In this document: piece after piece, positions 38,601-48,236 of the stretch
Numbering within the stretch: the stretch's first letter is position 1
How the letters are laid out: the number at the start of each line of letters is the position of its first letter
Assembly: GCA_947462335.1 (NCBI GenBank)
Contig: OX381707.1
Span: 12,673,555 to 12,737,554, forward strand
DNA length: 64,000 nucleotides
Reading direction: 5' to 3'
From: Harmothoe impar
Taxonomy: Eukaryota; Annelida; Polychaeta; Phyllodocida; Polynoidae
Made by a program: the position numbers and the translations under genes
Notes under the pieces: generated by a model
The model's database searches: none
The model's input: only the letters and a program-made list of their open reading frames with translations
What the model was told of the DNA's origin: nothing

Positions 38601-41171
38601 GGTAATATTTTCACCATCTGTTTATGAATGGTGTTAACCAAAAGCCTCTGGGAACCTTGTTTGATTGCTGCTGTCCATGTAACTGTTTACTTCATAGTTT
38701 GGGATATCCTCTAGGCGTGAACATGGCTCGCTCTTCCCCTTGGGCCTGGCCCTGACCGCGAGACACCAAAATGGCTGAAAAAGGGTCATCGCTTGGTTAT
38801 TTAAGGACATCTTCCTGGCACTGCCTCACTAGTAATATTTTCACCATCTGTTTATGAATGGTGTTAAACAAAAGCCTCTGGGAACCTTGTTTGATTACTG
38901 CTGTCCATGTAACTGTTTACTTCATAGTTTGGGATATCCTCTAGGCGTGAACATGGCTCACTCTCCTCCCTTCGGCCTGGCCCCGGACCGCGAGACACCG
39001 AAAACGCTGAAAAAGGGTCATCGCTTGGTTATTAAAGGACATCTTACTGGCACTGCCTCACTGGTAATATTTTCACCATCTGTTTATGAATGGTGTTAAA
39101 CAAAAGCCTCTGGGAACCTTGTTTGATTACTGCTGTCCATGTAACTGTTTACTTCATAGTTTGGGATATCCTCTAGGCGTGAACATGGCTCGCTCTCCTC
39201 CCTTCGGCCTGGCCCCGGACCACGAGACACAGAAATGGCTGAAAAAGGGTCATCGCTTGGTTATTTAAGGACATCTTACTGGCACTGCCTCACTGGTAAT
39301 ATTTTCACCATCTGTTTATGAATGGTGTCAAACAAAAGCCTCTGGGAACCTTGTTTGATTACTGCTGTCCATGTAACTGTTTACTTCATACTTTGGGATA
39401 TCCTCTAGGCGTGAACATGGCTTGCTCTCCTCCCTTCAGCCTGGCCCCGGACCGCGAGACACCGAAATGGCTGAAAAAGGGTCATCGCTTGGTTATTTAA
39501 GGACATCTTACTGGCACTGCCTCACTGGTAATATTTTCTACATCTGTTTATGAATGGTGTCAAACAAAAGCCTCTGGGAACCTTGTTTGATTACTGCTGT
39601 CCATGTAACTGTTTACTTCATACTTTGGGATATCCTCTAGGCGTGAACATGGCTTGCTCTCCTCCCTTCGGCCTGGCCCCGGACCGCGAGACACCGAAAT
39701 GGCTGAAAAAGGGTCATCGCTTGGTTATTTAAGGACATCTTACTGGCACTGCCTCACTGGTAATATTTTCACCATCTGTTTATGTATGGTGTTAAACAAA
39801 AGCCTCTGGGAACCTTGTTTGATTACTGCTGTCCATGTAACTGTTTACTTCATAGTTTGGGATATCCTCTAGGGGTGAACATGGCACGCTCTCCTCCCTT
39901 CGGCCTGGCCCCGGACCGTGAGACACCGAAATGGCTGAAAAAGGGTCATCGCTTGGTTATTTAAGGACATCTTACTGGTACTGCCTCAGTGGTAATATTT
40001 TCACCATCTCTTTATGAATGGTGTTAACCAAAAGCCTCTGGGAACCTTGTTTGATTACTGCTGTCCATGTAACTGTTTACTTCATAGTTTGGGATATCCT
40101 CTAGGCGTGAACATGGCTCGCTCTCCTCCCTTTGGCCTGGCCCCGGACCGCGAGACACCGAAATGGCTGAAAAAGGGTCATCGCTTGGTTATTTAAGGAC
40201 ATCTTACTGGTACTGCCTCAGTAGTAATATTTTCACCATCTGTTTATGAATGGTGTTAAACAAAAGCCTCTGGGAACCTTGTTTGATTACTGCTGTCCAT
40301 GTAACTGTTTACTTCATAGTTCGGGATATCCTCTAGGCGTGAACATGGCTCCCTCTCCTCCCTTCGGCCTGGCCCCTGACCGCGAGACACCAAAATGGCT
40401 GAAAAAGGGTCATCGCTTGGTTATTTAAGGACATCTAACTGGCACTGCCTCACTGGTAATATTTTCACCATCTGTTTATGAATGGTGTAAAACAAAAGCC
40501 TCTGGAAACCTTGTTTGATTACTGCTGTCCATGTAACTGTTTACTTCATAGTTTGGGATATCCTCTAGGCGTGAACATGGCTCGCTCTTCCCCTTGGGCC
40601 TGGCCCTGACCGCGAGACACCAAAATGGCTGAAAAAGGGTCATCGCTTGGTTATTTAAGGACATCTTCCTGGCACTGCCTCACTAGTAATATTTTCACCA
40701 TCTGTTTATGAATGGTGTTAAACAAAAGCCTCTGGGAACCTTGTTTGATTACTGCTGTCCATGTAACTGTTTACTTCATAGTTTGGGATATCCTCTAGGC
40801 GTGAACATGGCTCGCTCTCCTCCCTTCGGCCTGGCCCCGGACCGCGAGACACCGAAAACGCTGAAAAAGGGTCATCGCTTGGTTATTAAAGGACATCTTA
40901 CTGGCACTGCCTCACTGGTAATATTTTCACCATCTGTTTATGAATGGTGTTAAACAAAAGCCTCTGGGAACCTTGTTTGATTACTGCTGTCCATGTAACT
41001 GTTTACTTCATAGTTTGGGATATCCTCTAGGCGTGAACATGGCTCGCTCTCCTCCCTTCGGCCTGGCCCCGGACCACGAGACACCGAAATGGCTGAAAAA
41101 GGGTCATCGCTTGGTTATTTAAGGACATCTTACTGGCACTGCCTCACTGGTAATATTTTCACCATCTGTTT
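35612..41171 (+). repeat. 12-monomer higher-order repeat, two copies (2780 bp)
   Basis: Copies 35612-38391 and 38392-41171 are almost identical. Shared markers are ACATAGCTTGC; GATTGCTGC with CGCTCTTCCCC (230 bp); AAAACGCTG with TTAAAGG (twice per copy); GACACAGAAATGG; CATACTTTGGG with CTTCAGCC; ATTTTCTACATC; TTATGTATGG; GGTACTGCCTCAGT; AGTTCGGG with GCTCCCTCT; GTGTAAAAC with TCTGGAAACC (230 bp). Two 2-bp deletions per copy explain 2780 = 12 x 232 - 4. Confidence 0.95.
38438..38465 (+). other. Unequal crossing-over junction inside a monomer (12-mer HOR)
   Basis: The monomer at 38392 begins with GTGTCAAAC and ATTACTGCTG, like the one at 41172, but continues with CATAGTTTGGG and ACATAGCTTGC, like the one at 35612. 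The parent switch lies between the G at 38438 and the G at 38465, about 28 bp. The caveat is that the ACTCCTG variant at 35612 could be a later private mutation; without it the window widens to begin near 38403. Confidence 0.72.
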
Positions 41172-41635
41172 ATGAATGGTGTCAAACAAAAGCCTCTGGG
41201 AACCTTGTTTGATTACTGCTGTCCATGTAACTGTTTACTTCATACTTTGGGATATCCTCTAGGCGTGAACATGGCTTGCTCTCCTCCCTTCGGCCTGGCC
41301 CCGGACCGCGAGACACCGAAATGGCTGAAAAAGGGTCATCGCTTGGTTATTTAAGGACATCTTACTGGCACTGCCTCACTGGTAATATTTTCACCATCTG
41401 TTTATGTATGGTGTTAAACAAAAGCCTCTGGGAACCTTGTTTGATTACTGCTGTCCATGTAACTGTTTACTTCATAGTTTGGGATATCCTCTAGGGGTGA
41501 ACATGGCACGCTCTCCTCCCTTCGGCCTGGCCCCGGACCGTGAGACACCGAAATGGCTGAAAAAGGGTCATCGCTTGGTTATTTAAGGACATCTTACTGG
41601 TACTGCCTCAGTAGTAATATTTTCACCATCTGTTT

Positions 41636-43490
41636 ATGAATGGTGTTAAACAAAAGCCTCTGGGAACCTTGTTTGATTACTGCTGTCCATGTAACTGTTT
41701 ACTTCATAGTTTGGGATATCCTCTAGGCGTGAACATGGCTCCCTCTCCTCCCTTCGGCCTGGCCCCGGACAGCGAGACACCGAAATGGCTGAAAAAGGGT
41801 CATCGCTTGGTTATTTAAGGACATCTTACTGGCACTGCCTCACTGGTAATATTTTCACCATCTGTTTATGAATGGTGTTAAACAAAAGCCTCTGGGAACC
41901 TTGTTTGATTACTGCTGTCCATGTAACTGTTTACTTCATAGTTTGGGATATCCTCTAGGCGTGAACATGGCTCGCTCTCCTCCCTTCGGCCTGGCCCTGG
42001 ACCGCGAGACACCGAAATGGCTGAAAAAGGGTCATCGCTTGGTTATTTAAGGACATCTTACTGGCACTGCCTCGCTGGTAATATTTTCACCATCTGTTTA
42101 TGAATGGTGTTAAACAAAAGCCTCTGGGAACCTTGTTTGATTACTGCTGTCCATGTAACTGTTTACTTCATAGTTTGGGATATCCTCTAGGCGTGAACAT
42201 GGCTTGCTCTCCTCCCTTCGGCCTGGCCCCGGACCGCGAGACACCGAAATGGCTGAAAAAGGGTCATCGCTTGGTTATTTAAGGACATCTTACTGGCACT
42301 GCCTCACTGGTAATATTTTCACCATCTGTTTATGTATGGTGTTAAACAAAAGCCTCTGGGAACCTTGTTTGATTACTGCTGTCCATGTAACTGTTTACTT
42401 CATAGTTTGGGATATCCTCTAGGGGTGAACATGGCACGCTCTCCTCCCTTCGGCCTGGCCCCGGACCGTGAGACACCGAAATGGCTGAAAAAGGGTCATC
42501 GCTTGGTTATTTAAGGACATCTTACTGGTACTGCCTCAGTAGTAATATTTTCACCATCTGTTTATGAATGGTGTTAAACAAAAGCCTCTGGGAACCTTGT
42601 TTGATTACTGCTGTCCATGTAACTGTTTACTTCATAGTTCGGGATATCCTCTAGGCGTGAACATGGCTCCCTCTCCTCCCTTAGGCCTGGCCCCGGACCG
42701 CGAGACACCAAAATGGCTGAAAAAGGGTCATCGCTTGGTTATTTAAGGACATCTAACTGGCACTGCCTCACTGGTAATATTTTCACCATCTGTTTATGAA
42801 TGGTGTAAAACAAAAGCCTCTGGAAACCTTGTTTGATTACTGCTGTCCATGTAACTGTTTACTTCATAGTTTGGGATATCCTCTAGGCGTGAACATGGCT
42901 CGCTCTTCCCCTTGGGCCTGGCCCTGACCGCGAGACACCAAAATGGCTGAAAAAGGGTCATCGCTTGGTTATTTAAGGACATCTTCCTGGCACTGCCTCA
43001 CTAGTAATATTTTCACCATCTGTTTCTGAATGGTGTTAAACAAAAGCCTCTGGGAACCTTGTTTGATTACTGCTGTCCATGTAACTGTTTACTTCATAGT
43101 TTGGGATATCCTCTAGGCGTGAACATGGCTCCCTCTCCTCCCTTCGGCCTGGCCCCGGACAGCGAGACACCGAAATGGCTGAAAAAGGGTCATCGCTTGG
43201 TTATTTAAGGACATCTTACTGGCACTGCCTCACTGGTAATATTTTCACCATCTGTTTATGAATGGTGTTAAACAAAAGCCTCTGGGAACCTTGTTTGATT
43301 ACTGCTGTCCATGTAACTGTTTACTTTATAGTTTGGGATATTCTCTAGGCGTGAACATGGCTCGCTCTCCTCCCTTCGGCCTGGCCCTGGACCGCGAGAC
43401 ACCGAAATGGCTGAAAAAGGGTCATCGCTTGGTTATTTAAGGACATCTTACTGGCACTGCCTCGCTGGTAATATTTTCACCATCTGTTTA
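41636..43490 (+). repeat. 6-monomer repeat (1390 bp), second copy partial
   Basis: The monomers at 41636 (GCTCCCTCT with GGACAGCGAG) and 41868 (GGCCCTGGACC, followed by CCTCGCTGGTAAT) recur at 43026 and 43258, 1390 bp later. In between lie TTATGTATGG, AGTTCGGG and GTGTAAAAC monomers also found in the neighbouring 12-mer. The monomer at 43026 has lost its ATG (TTCTGAATGG). Confidence 0.8.
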
Positions 43491-44145
43491 TGAATGGTGT
43501 TAAACAAAAGCCTCTGGGAACCTTGTTTGATTACTGCTGTCCATGTAACTGTTTACTTCATAGTTTGGGATATCCTCTAGGCATGAACATGGCCTGTCTC
43601 CTCCCTTCGGCCTGGTCACGGACCGCGAGACACCGAAATGGCTGAAAAAGGGTCATCACTTGGTTATTTAAGGACATCTTACTGGCACTGCCTCACTGGT
43701 AATATTTTCACCATCTCTTCATGAATGGTGTTAAACAAAAGCCTCTGGGAACCTTGTTTGATTACTGCTGTCCATGTAACTGTTTACTTCATAGTTTGGG
43801 ATATCCTCTAGGCATGAACATGGCTTGCTTTCCTCCCTTCGACCTGGCCCCGGACCGTGAGACACCGAAATGGCTGAAAAAGGGTCATCGCTTGGTTATT
43901 TAAGGACATCTTACTGGCACTGCCTCACTTGTAATATTTTCACCATCTCTTTATGAATGGTGTTAAACAAAAGCCTCTGGGAACCTTGTTTGATTACTGC
44001 TGTCCATGTAACTGTTTACTTCATAGTTTGGGATATTCTCTAGGCGTGAACATGGCTCGCTCTCCTTCCTTCGGCCTAGCCCCGGACCGCGAGACACCGA
44101 AATAGCTGAAAAAGGGTCATCCCTTGGTTATTTAAGGACATCTTA
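43258..44145 (+). repeat. Left portion of the interrupted 14-mer HOR copy
   Basis: Four monomers (43258, 43490, 43721, 43953) match 58325-59210 and 61570-62455 in order: TTTATAGTT with CCCTGGACC; GGCCTGTCTCC with GGTCACGG (one-base deletion); GCTTTCCTCCCTTCGACC with CCGTGAG; GATATTCTC with CTCCTTCC and GAAATAGCTG. The last monomer stops at ACATCTTA, where the insertion begins. Confidence 0.93.
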
Positions 44146-44447
44146 GAGCTGCGGCCGACCACCCAAAAGGGCGTTATTAAGGGAGTTACCCATACCCCCT
44201 GTTCAACAAGCTGATTCTGACATATATTGAAGCATTTTTCATGGGCTTTCAGAATATGGATGTTACACCCGCCGAAAGTGGTGCGAACATCGCCATTTTG
44301 GACGGTTTCCATGGCAACCATGATATTTTTCTGAGATTTAAAAAAATAAACTCTTTTCTCCATATTTTTCCAACCGCTAGAGCTACAGTGGTGAAATTTT
44401 GCAATGAGACAGGTATCTGGGCCTACTATCCTGAAAATCAATATATA

Positions 44448-44465
44448 TGACCTTGGCCAAGGTCA
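44448..44465. promoter_or_regulatory. 18-bp palindrome of AAGGTCA half-sites (left unit 1)
   Basis: TGACCTTGGCCAAGGTCA is a perfect palindrome, followed at once by AAGGTCAC, giving a further direct-repeat half-site, and about 14 bp later by TTGACCTTGAAC. AAGGTCA is the extended half-site of orphan nuclear receptors such as ERR and SF-1/FTZ-F1. That any factor binds here is inference; the palindrome itself is certain. Confidence 0.5.
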
Positions 44466-44800
44466 AGGTCACCAAATTTGACCTTGAACATGTAAAAAAT
44501 CACCAAAATACTGATACGTCTATGTTTCAACTCTTGTCAACATTCAGAAAATGGCAATTCTCTCCATCTTAGGCTTCATATAGTGGTAAGACATCCTTGC
44601 TGTACTAGATAGTTGATAAAAATGGAATTTAGATAAACTGTTGCCATGGTAACAGTCAAGGTCATTGCAACCATAATATTTTTCTGAGATTTAAAAAAAA
44701 CAACTCTTTTCTCAATATTTTTCCAACCGCTAGAGCTACGGTGGTGAAATTTTGCAATGAGACAGGTATCTGGGCCTTCTATCCTGAAAATCAATATTCA

Positions 44801-44818
44801 TGACCTTGGCCAAGGTCA
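44801..44818. promoter_or_regulatory. 18-bp palindrome of AAGGTCA half-sites (left unit 2)
   Basis: Exact copy of the palindrome at 44448, 353 bp downstream, again followed by AAGGTCACC and then TTTGACCTTGAAC. It shows that the half-site cluster is a constant part of each 353-bp unit. Confidence 0.5.
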
Positions 44819-45169
44819 AGGTCACCAGATTTGACCTTGAACATGTGAAAAATCACCAAAATACTGATATTTCTATGTTTTAACTCTTGTCAACATTCAG
44901 AAAATGGCAATTCTCACCATCTTAGGCTTCATATAGTGGAAGGACATCCTTGCTGTACTAGATAGTTGATAAGAATGGGATATAGATAAACTGTTGCCAT
45001 GGCAACAGTCAACGTCATTGCAACCATGATATTTTTCTGAGATTTAAATCAAGGCTTCATCCTCTTTTCTCCATATTTTTCCAACCGCTAGAGCTACAGT
45101 GGTGAAATTTTGCAATGAGACAGATGTATGGGCCAACTATCCATGGTTTTAATATTCATGACCTTGCTG

Positions 45170-46110
45170 TGGTCCCCATCCTTCGCTCCAAACCCTCCTC
45201 CCAGGGCTCCTGTCCCTTCTCTCGGGGCCCTATCCCTCCGCCCAGGGTTCCCATACCTCCTTCCTAGGCCACCATTCCCCCTCCCTGGGCCCCCATTCCT
45301 TCTTCCAGTGTTTCCACAGCTCCTCTCTGGGCTCACATCCCTCCTCCAAGGGATCCCATCTCTCATCCCGGGACTCATATCCTCCTACTGTCTTCCCCAT
45401 CCCTCCTCCCAGGATCACCATCCCTCCTTTGGGGCTCCCATCTTCTCCCTTGGCCCTCATCCATCCTCCTGGCACCCTCATTCCTCCTCCTGAGGCCCCT
45501 ATTCCTCCTGAGGCCCCATCCCTCCTTCCAGGGATTCCTCATCCTTCCTGTGGCTTCAAGTGTTCCATCTGGGACTCCCATCTCTCCTCCCAGGGCTCAC
45601 ATAACTCTGTTCAGGGCTCCCATCGCTCTCAGAGCTCTGCTCAGGGATCCCGTCACTCTTCCTTGGGCTCCAATCCCTCTTTTATAAGGGTTCTCATCCC
45701 TCATCGCAGTGTACTTTATACCTTTCATTGTGCCCCCTCGGCTCCCGTCCCTCCTACCAGGGCCCTCATCCCTCCAACAGGGTCCCCTTCCCTCCCCATC
45801 CTACCTCCCGGGGCCCTCATCCCACCTGCCAGGGTCCTCATCCCTCCTCTGGGGCCCCATCCCTCCTACCGGGGCTCCCATCCTCCTCCTGGGGCTCTTA
45901 ACCCTCCTCCCTGGGCTCCCATCCCTCCTCCTGGGGCTTCGATCCTTCCTCCCAAGGCTTGATCCCTTCAACCAGAGTCCCCTTCCCTCCTCCCAGGGCC
46001 CCTATCCCTCCTCCCGGGACCCCCATCTCACCTCTTGGGGCCCCAATCCCTCCTCCCAGGGCTCCCAGGGCGCCCATCCCTCTTCCACAAACACCCATTC
46101 CTTTCATCTC
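45170..46110 (+). repeat. C/T-rich 21-bp minisatellite, left arm
   Basis: Degenerate tandem units of about 21 bp with the core CCCTCCTCCC-AGGGC-CCCAT. The period is clearest at 45900-46060, where successive CCCTCCTCC starts are 20-21 bp apart. Because 21 is a multiple of three, several frames stay open and give proline/serine-rich frames such as 45429-45962 (177 codons) on one strand and glycine/arginine-rich ones on the other. I do not regard these as genes. The complementary strand has closely spaced GGG runs. Confidence 0.9.
45637..45644 (-). other. Empty target site for the hAT-like MITE
   Basis: CTGCTCAG is the reverse complement of the CTGAGCAG duplicated around the MITE at 47278-47436. 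Sequences on both sides (GCTCTCAGAGCT and GGATCCCGTCACTC) match the two flanks of the MITE. The left arm therefore preserves the state before that insertion. Confidence 0.82.
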
Positions 46111-46720
46111 ATGTCTGAAGCATATTCCTCACTCTGGAAATTACTGTGAGCTTGATATATAGCTATCTATAGCTTCTCCAGGTTGTTCCATCTTATCAGT
46201 ATGGTGCCTGATACCTCCCCCAGGGTGTCCTACCTCACCTATATGGTGCATTGCCCTTCTCCTGGGTGTTCCATACACTCAGTATAGTGCTTAATATCTC
46301 CTCCAGGACATCCTCCTTAACCTCTATGGTCCCTATAGTACCATGTTCCTCTACCAGGGTGTCTTACCCACTCTCTCAATCACAAGCACAATCTCCCTCC
46401 TTCACAGTGTCCCATTCAATGCATTACTTCTCTAGAATGCCCAACCCAACCTTTATGTTGCCACTAACACATAAATGGTACCCAATTCCTCCTCCAGGGT
46501 ATCTCTACAAACCTTTATTCAGGCTAATCACCAAGCCAGTGTCTCCTATAAATGCTGCTCTATCCCTACATCAGTCCCTCTATCTCTAAATATTGCCAGT
46601 GAGTATTTCCCATTCCCACTGTGCTTGCTGTTATGTCACCTCCAGGGCCTTATACCTTCCTCCAGGTATCCCATTTCATCCACATGGTCTCTTATCCTTC
46701 TACGCAATTACTGCCTGTAA
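46111..46720. repeat. Degenerate minisatellite with ~42-bp spacing
   Basis: CTCCAGG or CCCCAGGGTGTCC-like motifs recur near 46178, 46220, 46260, 46303 and 46354, mostly 41-42 bp apart, and again more loosely near 46494, 46640 and 46661. This looks like decayed, doubled 21-bp units. Short AT-richer stretches (TATATAGCTATCTATAGC) separate it from the cleaner minisatellite. Nothing coding is convincing here. Confidence 0.6.
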
Positions 46721-47104
46721 TGTCAGATGATCGGGATGTCTAGTGTTAGTATAAATGGTACCCTGTCTACAAGTATACAGAAAGGTTTACCCTTTGCCCC
46801 AGAGCTACATTGTGCACGCATCCATAATCCATCAGTTTGGCCAATTTTCATGGAGTTTGATTCGCCATTGGTGATTTTGCAAGTGAATAGGGCAAACCCA
46901 ACATATCAAATTTAGGGGTCTAGGGACATTCTTTTGGCTGCCCCATCCACCCTAACACCACAGAATCACCCATTCCTCTGTCAACATCACCTAATAAGTA
47001 CAGCATCCCTGGTATTGTTTCCAGCATCTCTGACCCCTCCTTCAGGATTCCCCACTCCTCAAATTATGACACTTAATTATGTATTTAAATTTGAGAAAAA
47101 GTAA
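46721..47104. other. Unique central spacer of the foldback
   Basis: Non-repetitive sequence with no match elsewhere in the window. It is the middle of the loop between the arms. Short open frames (for example 46727-46915) have no recognisable domain. A small inverted pair, CCTTTTTCAATAGCGAAAAAGG, marks its right edge at 47111-47132. I see nothing else in it. Confidence 0.6.
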
Positions 47105-47277
47105 CTTATGCCTTTTTCAATAGCGAAAAAGGAGACAAGGGGGCACAATGAAAGGTATTAAGTATGAAGAATGGGAACCCTAAAAGGAGGGATGGAAGCC
47201 CTATGAGTAGGAACACTGGGATGAGAACCCCTATGAAGGAGGGATTGGAGCCCAGGAAGAGTGATGGGATCCCTGAG
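47105..47277 (-). repeat. Minisatellite B, right arm, part 1
   Basis: From about 47124 this is the reverse complement of 45650-45745: GGGGGCACAATGAAAGGTAT, GAGGGATTGGAGCCCA and GTGATGGGATCCCTGAG correspond in order to the left arm. It ends at the hAT-like insertion. Confidence 0.85.
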
Positions 47278-47436
47278 CAGGGGTGTGGCAAGCAGTTTCA
47301 AAGTAGGGGGGACTGAGGGGTATTTTGACCCTTGGTGGCCCCTTTTTACTTGACCTTTCTGGTTTGACCTTTTTTGGGGTTGGTCAAAAGTGGGGGGGAC
47401 ATGTCCCCCCCGTCCCCCCCGGTTGCCACACCCCTG
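47278..47436. mobile_element. hAT-like MITE, 159 bp, with 14-bp terminal inverted repeats
   Basis: Ends CAGGGGTGTGGCAA (47278-47291) and TTGCCACACCCCTG (47423-47436) are perfect inverted repeats of the CAGGGGTG type usual in hAT transposons. The right flank is CTGAGCAG (47437-47444), and the same eight bases at 47273-47280 overlap the left CAG, so an 8-bp duplication with one CAG lost by slippage fits. The inverted counterpart of this region in the left arm has the unfilled site at 45637-45644. The interior has G and C runs (GGGGGGGAC...GTCCCCCCC) and TTTGACC motifs, and no coding capacity. Confidence 0.85.
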
Positions 47437-47592
47437 CTGAGCAGTGCTCTGGGAGCGCTGGGAGCCCTGAATGGAGTGGTGTGAGCCCTGGGAGGAGGGA
47501 TGGGACTCCCGGATGGAGCTGGGGAGCACTTGAAGCCACAGGAAGGAGGGATGGGGGCCAAGGGAGGAGGGATTGGAGCCCGGAGAGGAGAG
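47437..47592 (-). repeat. Minisatellite B, right arm, part 2
   Basis: Continues the reverse complement of the left arm (45537-45636): GGGAGCCCTGAATGGAGTGG, GTGAGCCCTGGGAGGAG, and CACTTGAAGCCACAGGAAGG correspond to the left-arm CCTTCCTGTGGCTTCAAGTG. It then runs into further GGGAGGAGGGATGGG units, up to the next insertion-like segment. Confidence 0.85.
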
Positions 47593-47880
47593 CAGGGTTC
47601 TCCGCAGAAGAAAAAATGACACCGCAAAAGAGATTTTGAAGTGATTGACAAATATATCCCATAGTGAATCAGTTTCGAAATTGGACACAATGTGTCAACA
47701 TTGCTGGAAAATACAGATTTTGAGGGAAAACAGCTGAAAAATTCTTTAAAATTATCATAACTTCTGTCCTATAGAGAGCTAAAACGACACCGGAAGCGTT
47801 TTTCATACCATTTTACACCGGCGGCAGTGAAAAGAACACCGGCGGCACGCCGGCGTACTTGCAGTGTGGGGAGAACCCTG
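47593..47880. mobile_element. Candidate second hAT-like MITE (288 bp)
   Basis: CAGGGTTCTCC (47593-47603) and GGAGAACCCTG (47870-47880) are perfect 11-bp inverted ends bounding sequence absent from the left arm. The interior is unlike the minisatellite around it: AT-rich on the left, then CACCGGCGGC repeats and GCACGCCGGCG near the right end. Flanks are low-complexity GAGAG on both sides, so a target duplication cannot be judged. The composition and ends suit a hAT-type MITE, but this is less secure than the one at 47278. Confidence 0.5.
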
Positions 47881-48236
47881 GAGAGATGAGAGCATTGGCA
47901 GGAGCTTTCGGAGTGTTGGGAGAAGGGATAGACCACGCTGATGGCATGATGATGGACATGCCATGTGTTGGTATGGCATTGGCATGGCATAGCATACCGT
48001 CAGTTATACTTCGTACAGCATGTACCAACATGCAGCATGTACTAGAGTACAGCATATACTGACATACCATACAGCATACCATCATCTATACTTTATACAC
48101 CATATCTAACAAATCCTCCATCAGCATGGCGTGGGCATGGCGTGGGCATGGGCATGGCGTGGGCAGGGCATTGGCATTGGCATTGGCATTGGCATAGCAT
48201 CGGATTGGGTCGGCATGGAGTCATTATGCAATCAAG
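47881..48236. repeat. Minisatellite remnant plus GCATGG / TTGGCA microsatellite
   Basis: After a few GAGAGATGAGAGC units come irregular GGCATGATG, GGCATTGGCATGGCAT and ACAGCAT repeats (47940-48110), then GGCGTGGGCAT units (48126-48160) and a clean run of about five GGCATT units (48167-48195). None of it occurs in the left arm. It is part of the extra length of the right arm and looks like slippage-driven expansion. Confidence 0.75.

Larger units (their letters stand above)
1..44145 (+). repeat. 232-bp satellite array, left part (~190 monomers)
   Basis: Uninterrupted head-to-tail copies of a 232-bp monomer, cut by both the window start and the insertion at 44146. Landmarks recur at exactly 232-bp steps, for example the ATGAATGGTGTTAAACAAAAG start at 130, 362, 594 and onward. 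A few monomers are 230, 231 or 233 bp through single- or two-base indels. Every monomer has an AT-richer half (TGGTAATATTTTCACCATCT, TTTGATTACTGCTGTCC) and a GC- and CpG-rich half (CTCTCCTCCCTTCGGCCTGG, GGACCGCGAGACACCGAAAT). No gene, transposase or RNA gene is visible inside it. The nature of the repeat is certain; whether it is centromeric, pericentromeric or interstitial cannot be told from the sequence. Confidence 0.98.
44146..45169 (+). repeat. Left inverted arm of the foldback element
   Basis: Reverse-complement match to 48577-49470. From about 44199 to 44590 the arms are nearly identical base for base. The outermost ~50 bp (44146-44198 against 49419-49470) are clearly less alike, apart from GCGGCC and short C runs. 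The arm contains two full 353-bp units and a third broken at about 45165, where TGACCTTG jumps to CTGTGGTCCCCATCC. It has one more 353-bp unit than the right arm. Confidence 0.93.
44331..45169 (+). repeat. 353-bp tandem units, left arm (2.4 copies)
   Basis: The phrase TTTTTCTGAGATTTAAA ends the repeated junction, with CTGAGAT at 44331, 44684 and 45037, exactly 353 bp apart. Each unit contains CCAACCGCTAGAGCTAC, GTGAAATTTTGCAATGAGAC, a TGACCTTGGCCAAGGTCA palindrome (except the truncated third), CTTGTCAACATTCAGAAAAT, and GTTGCCATGGTAACAG or GTTGCCATGGCAACAG. This last segment is itself a near-palindrome. Confidence 0.93.

Noticed and set aside
44076..44441. 121-codon minus-strand frame across the left insertion junction
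   Set aside because: It joins satellite to element sequence across an insertion point. The mirror copy in the right arm does not keep the same frame into the satellite.
45429..45962. 177-codon proline/serine-rich frame and neighbouring frames on both strands
   Set aside because: Product of the stop-poor 21-bp minisatellite, open in several frames at once, with no conserved motif or plausible gene context.
46251..46720. 112- and 81-codon frames in the central part of the element
   Set aside because: Overlapping frames in degenerate minisatellite, without recognisable domains; nothing suggests a transposase.
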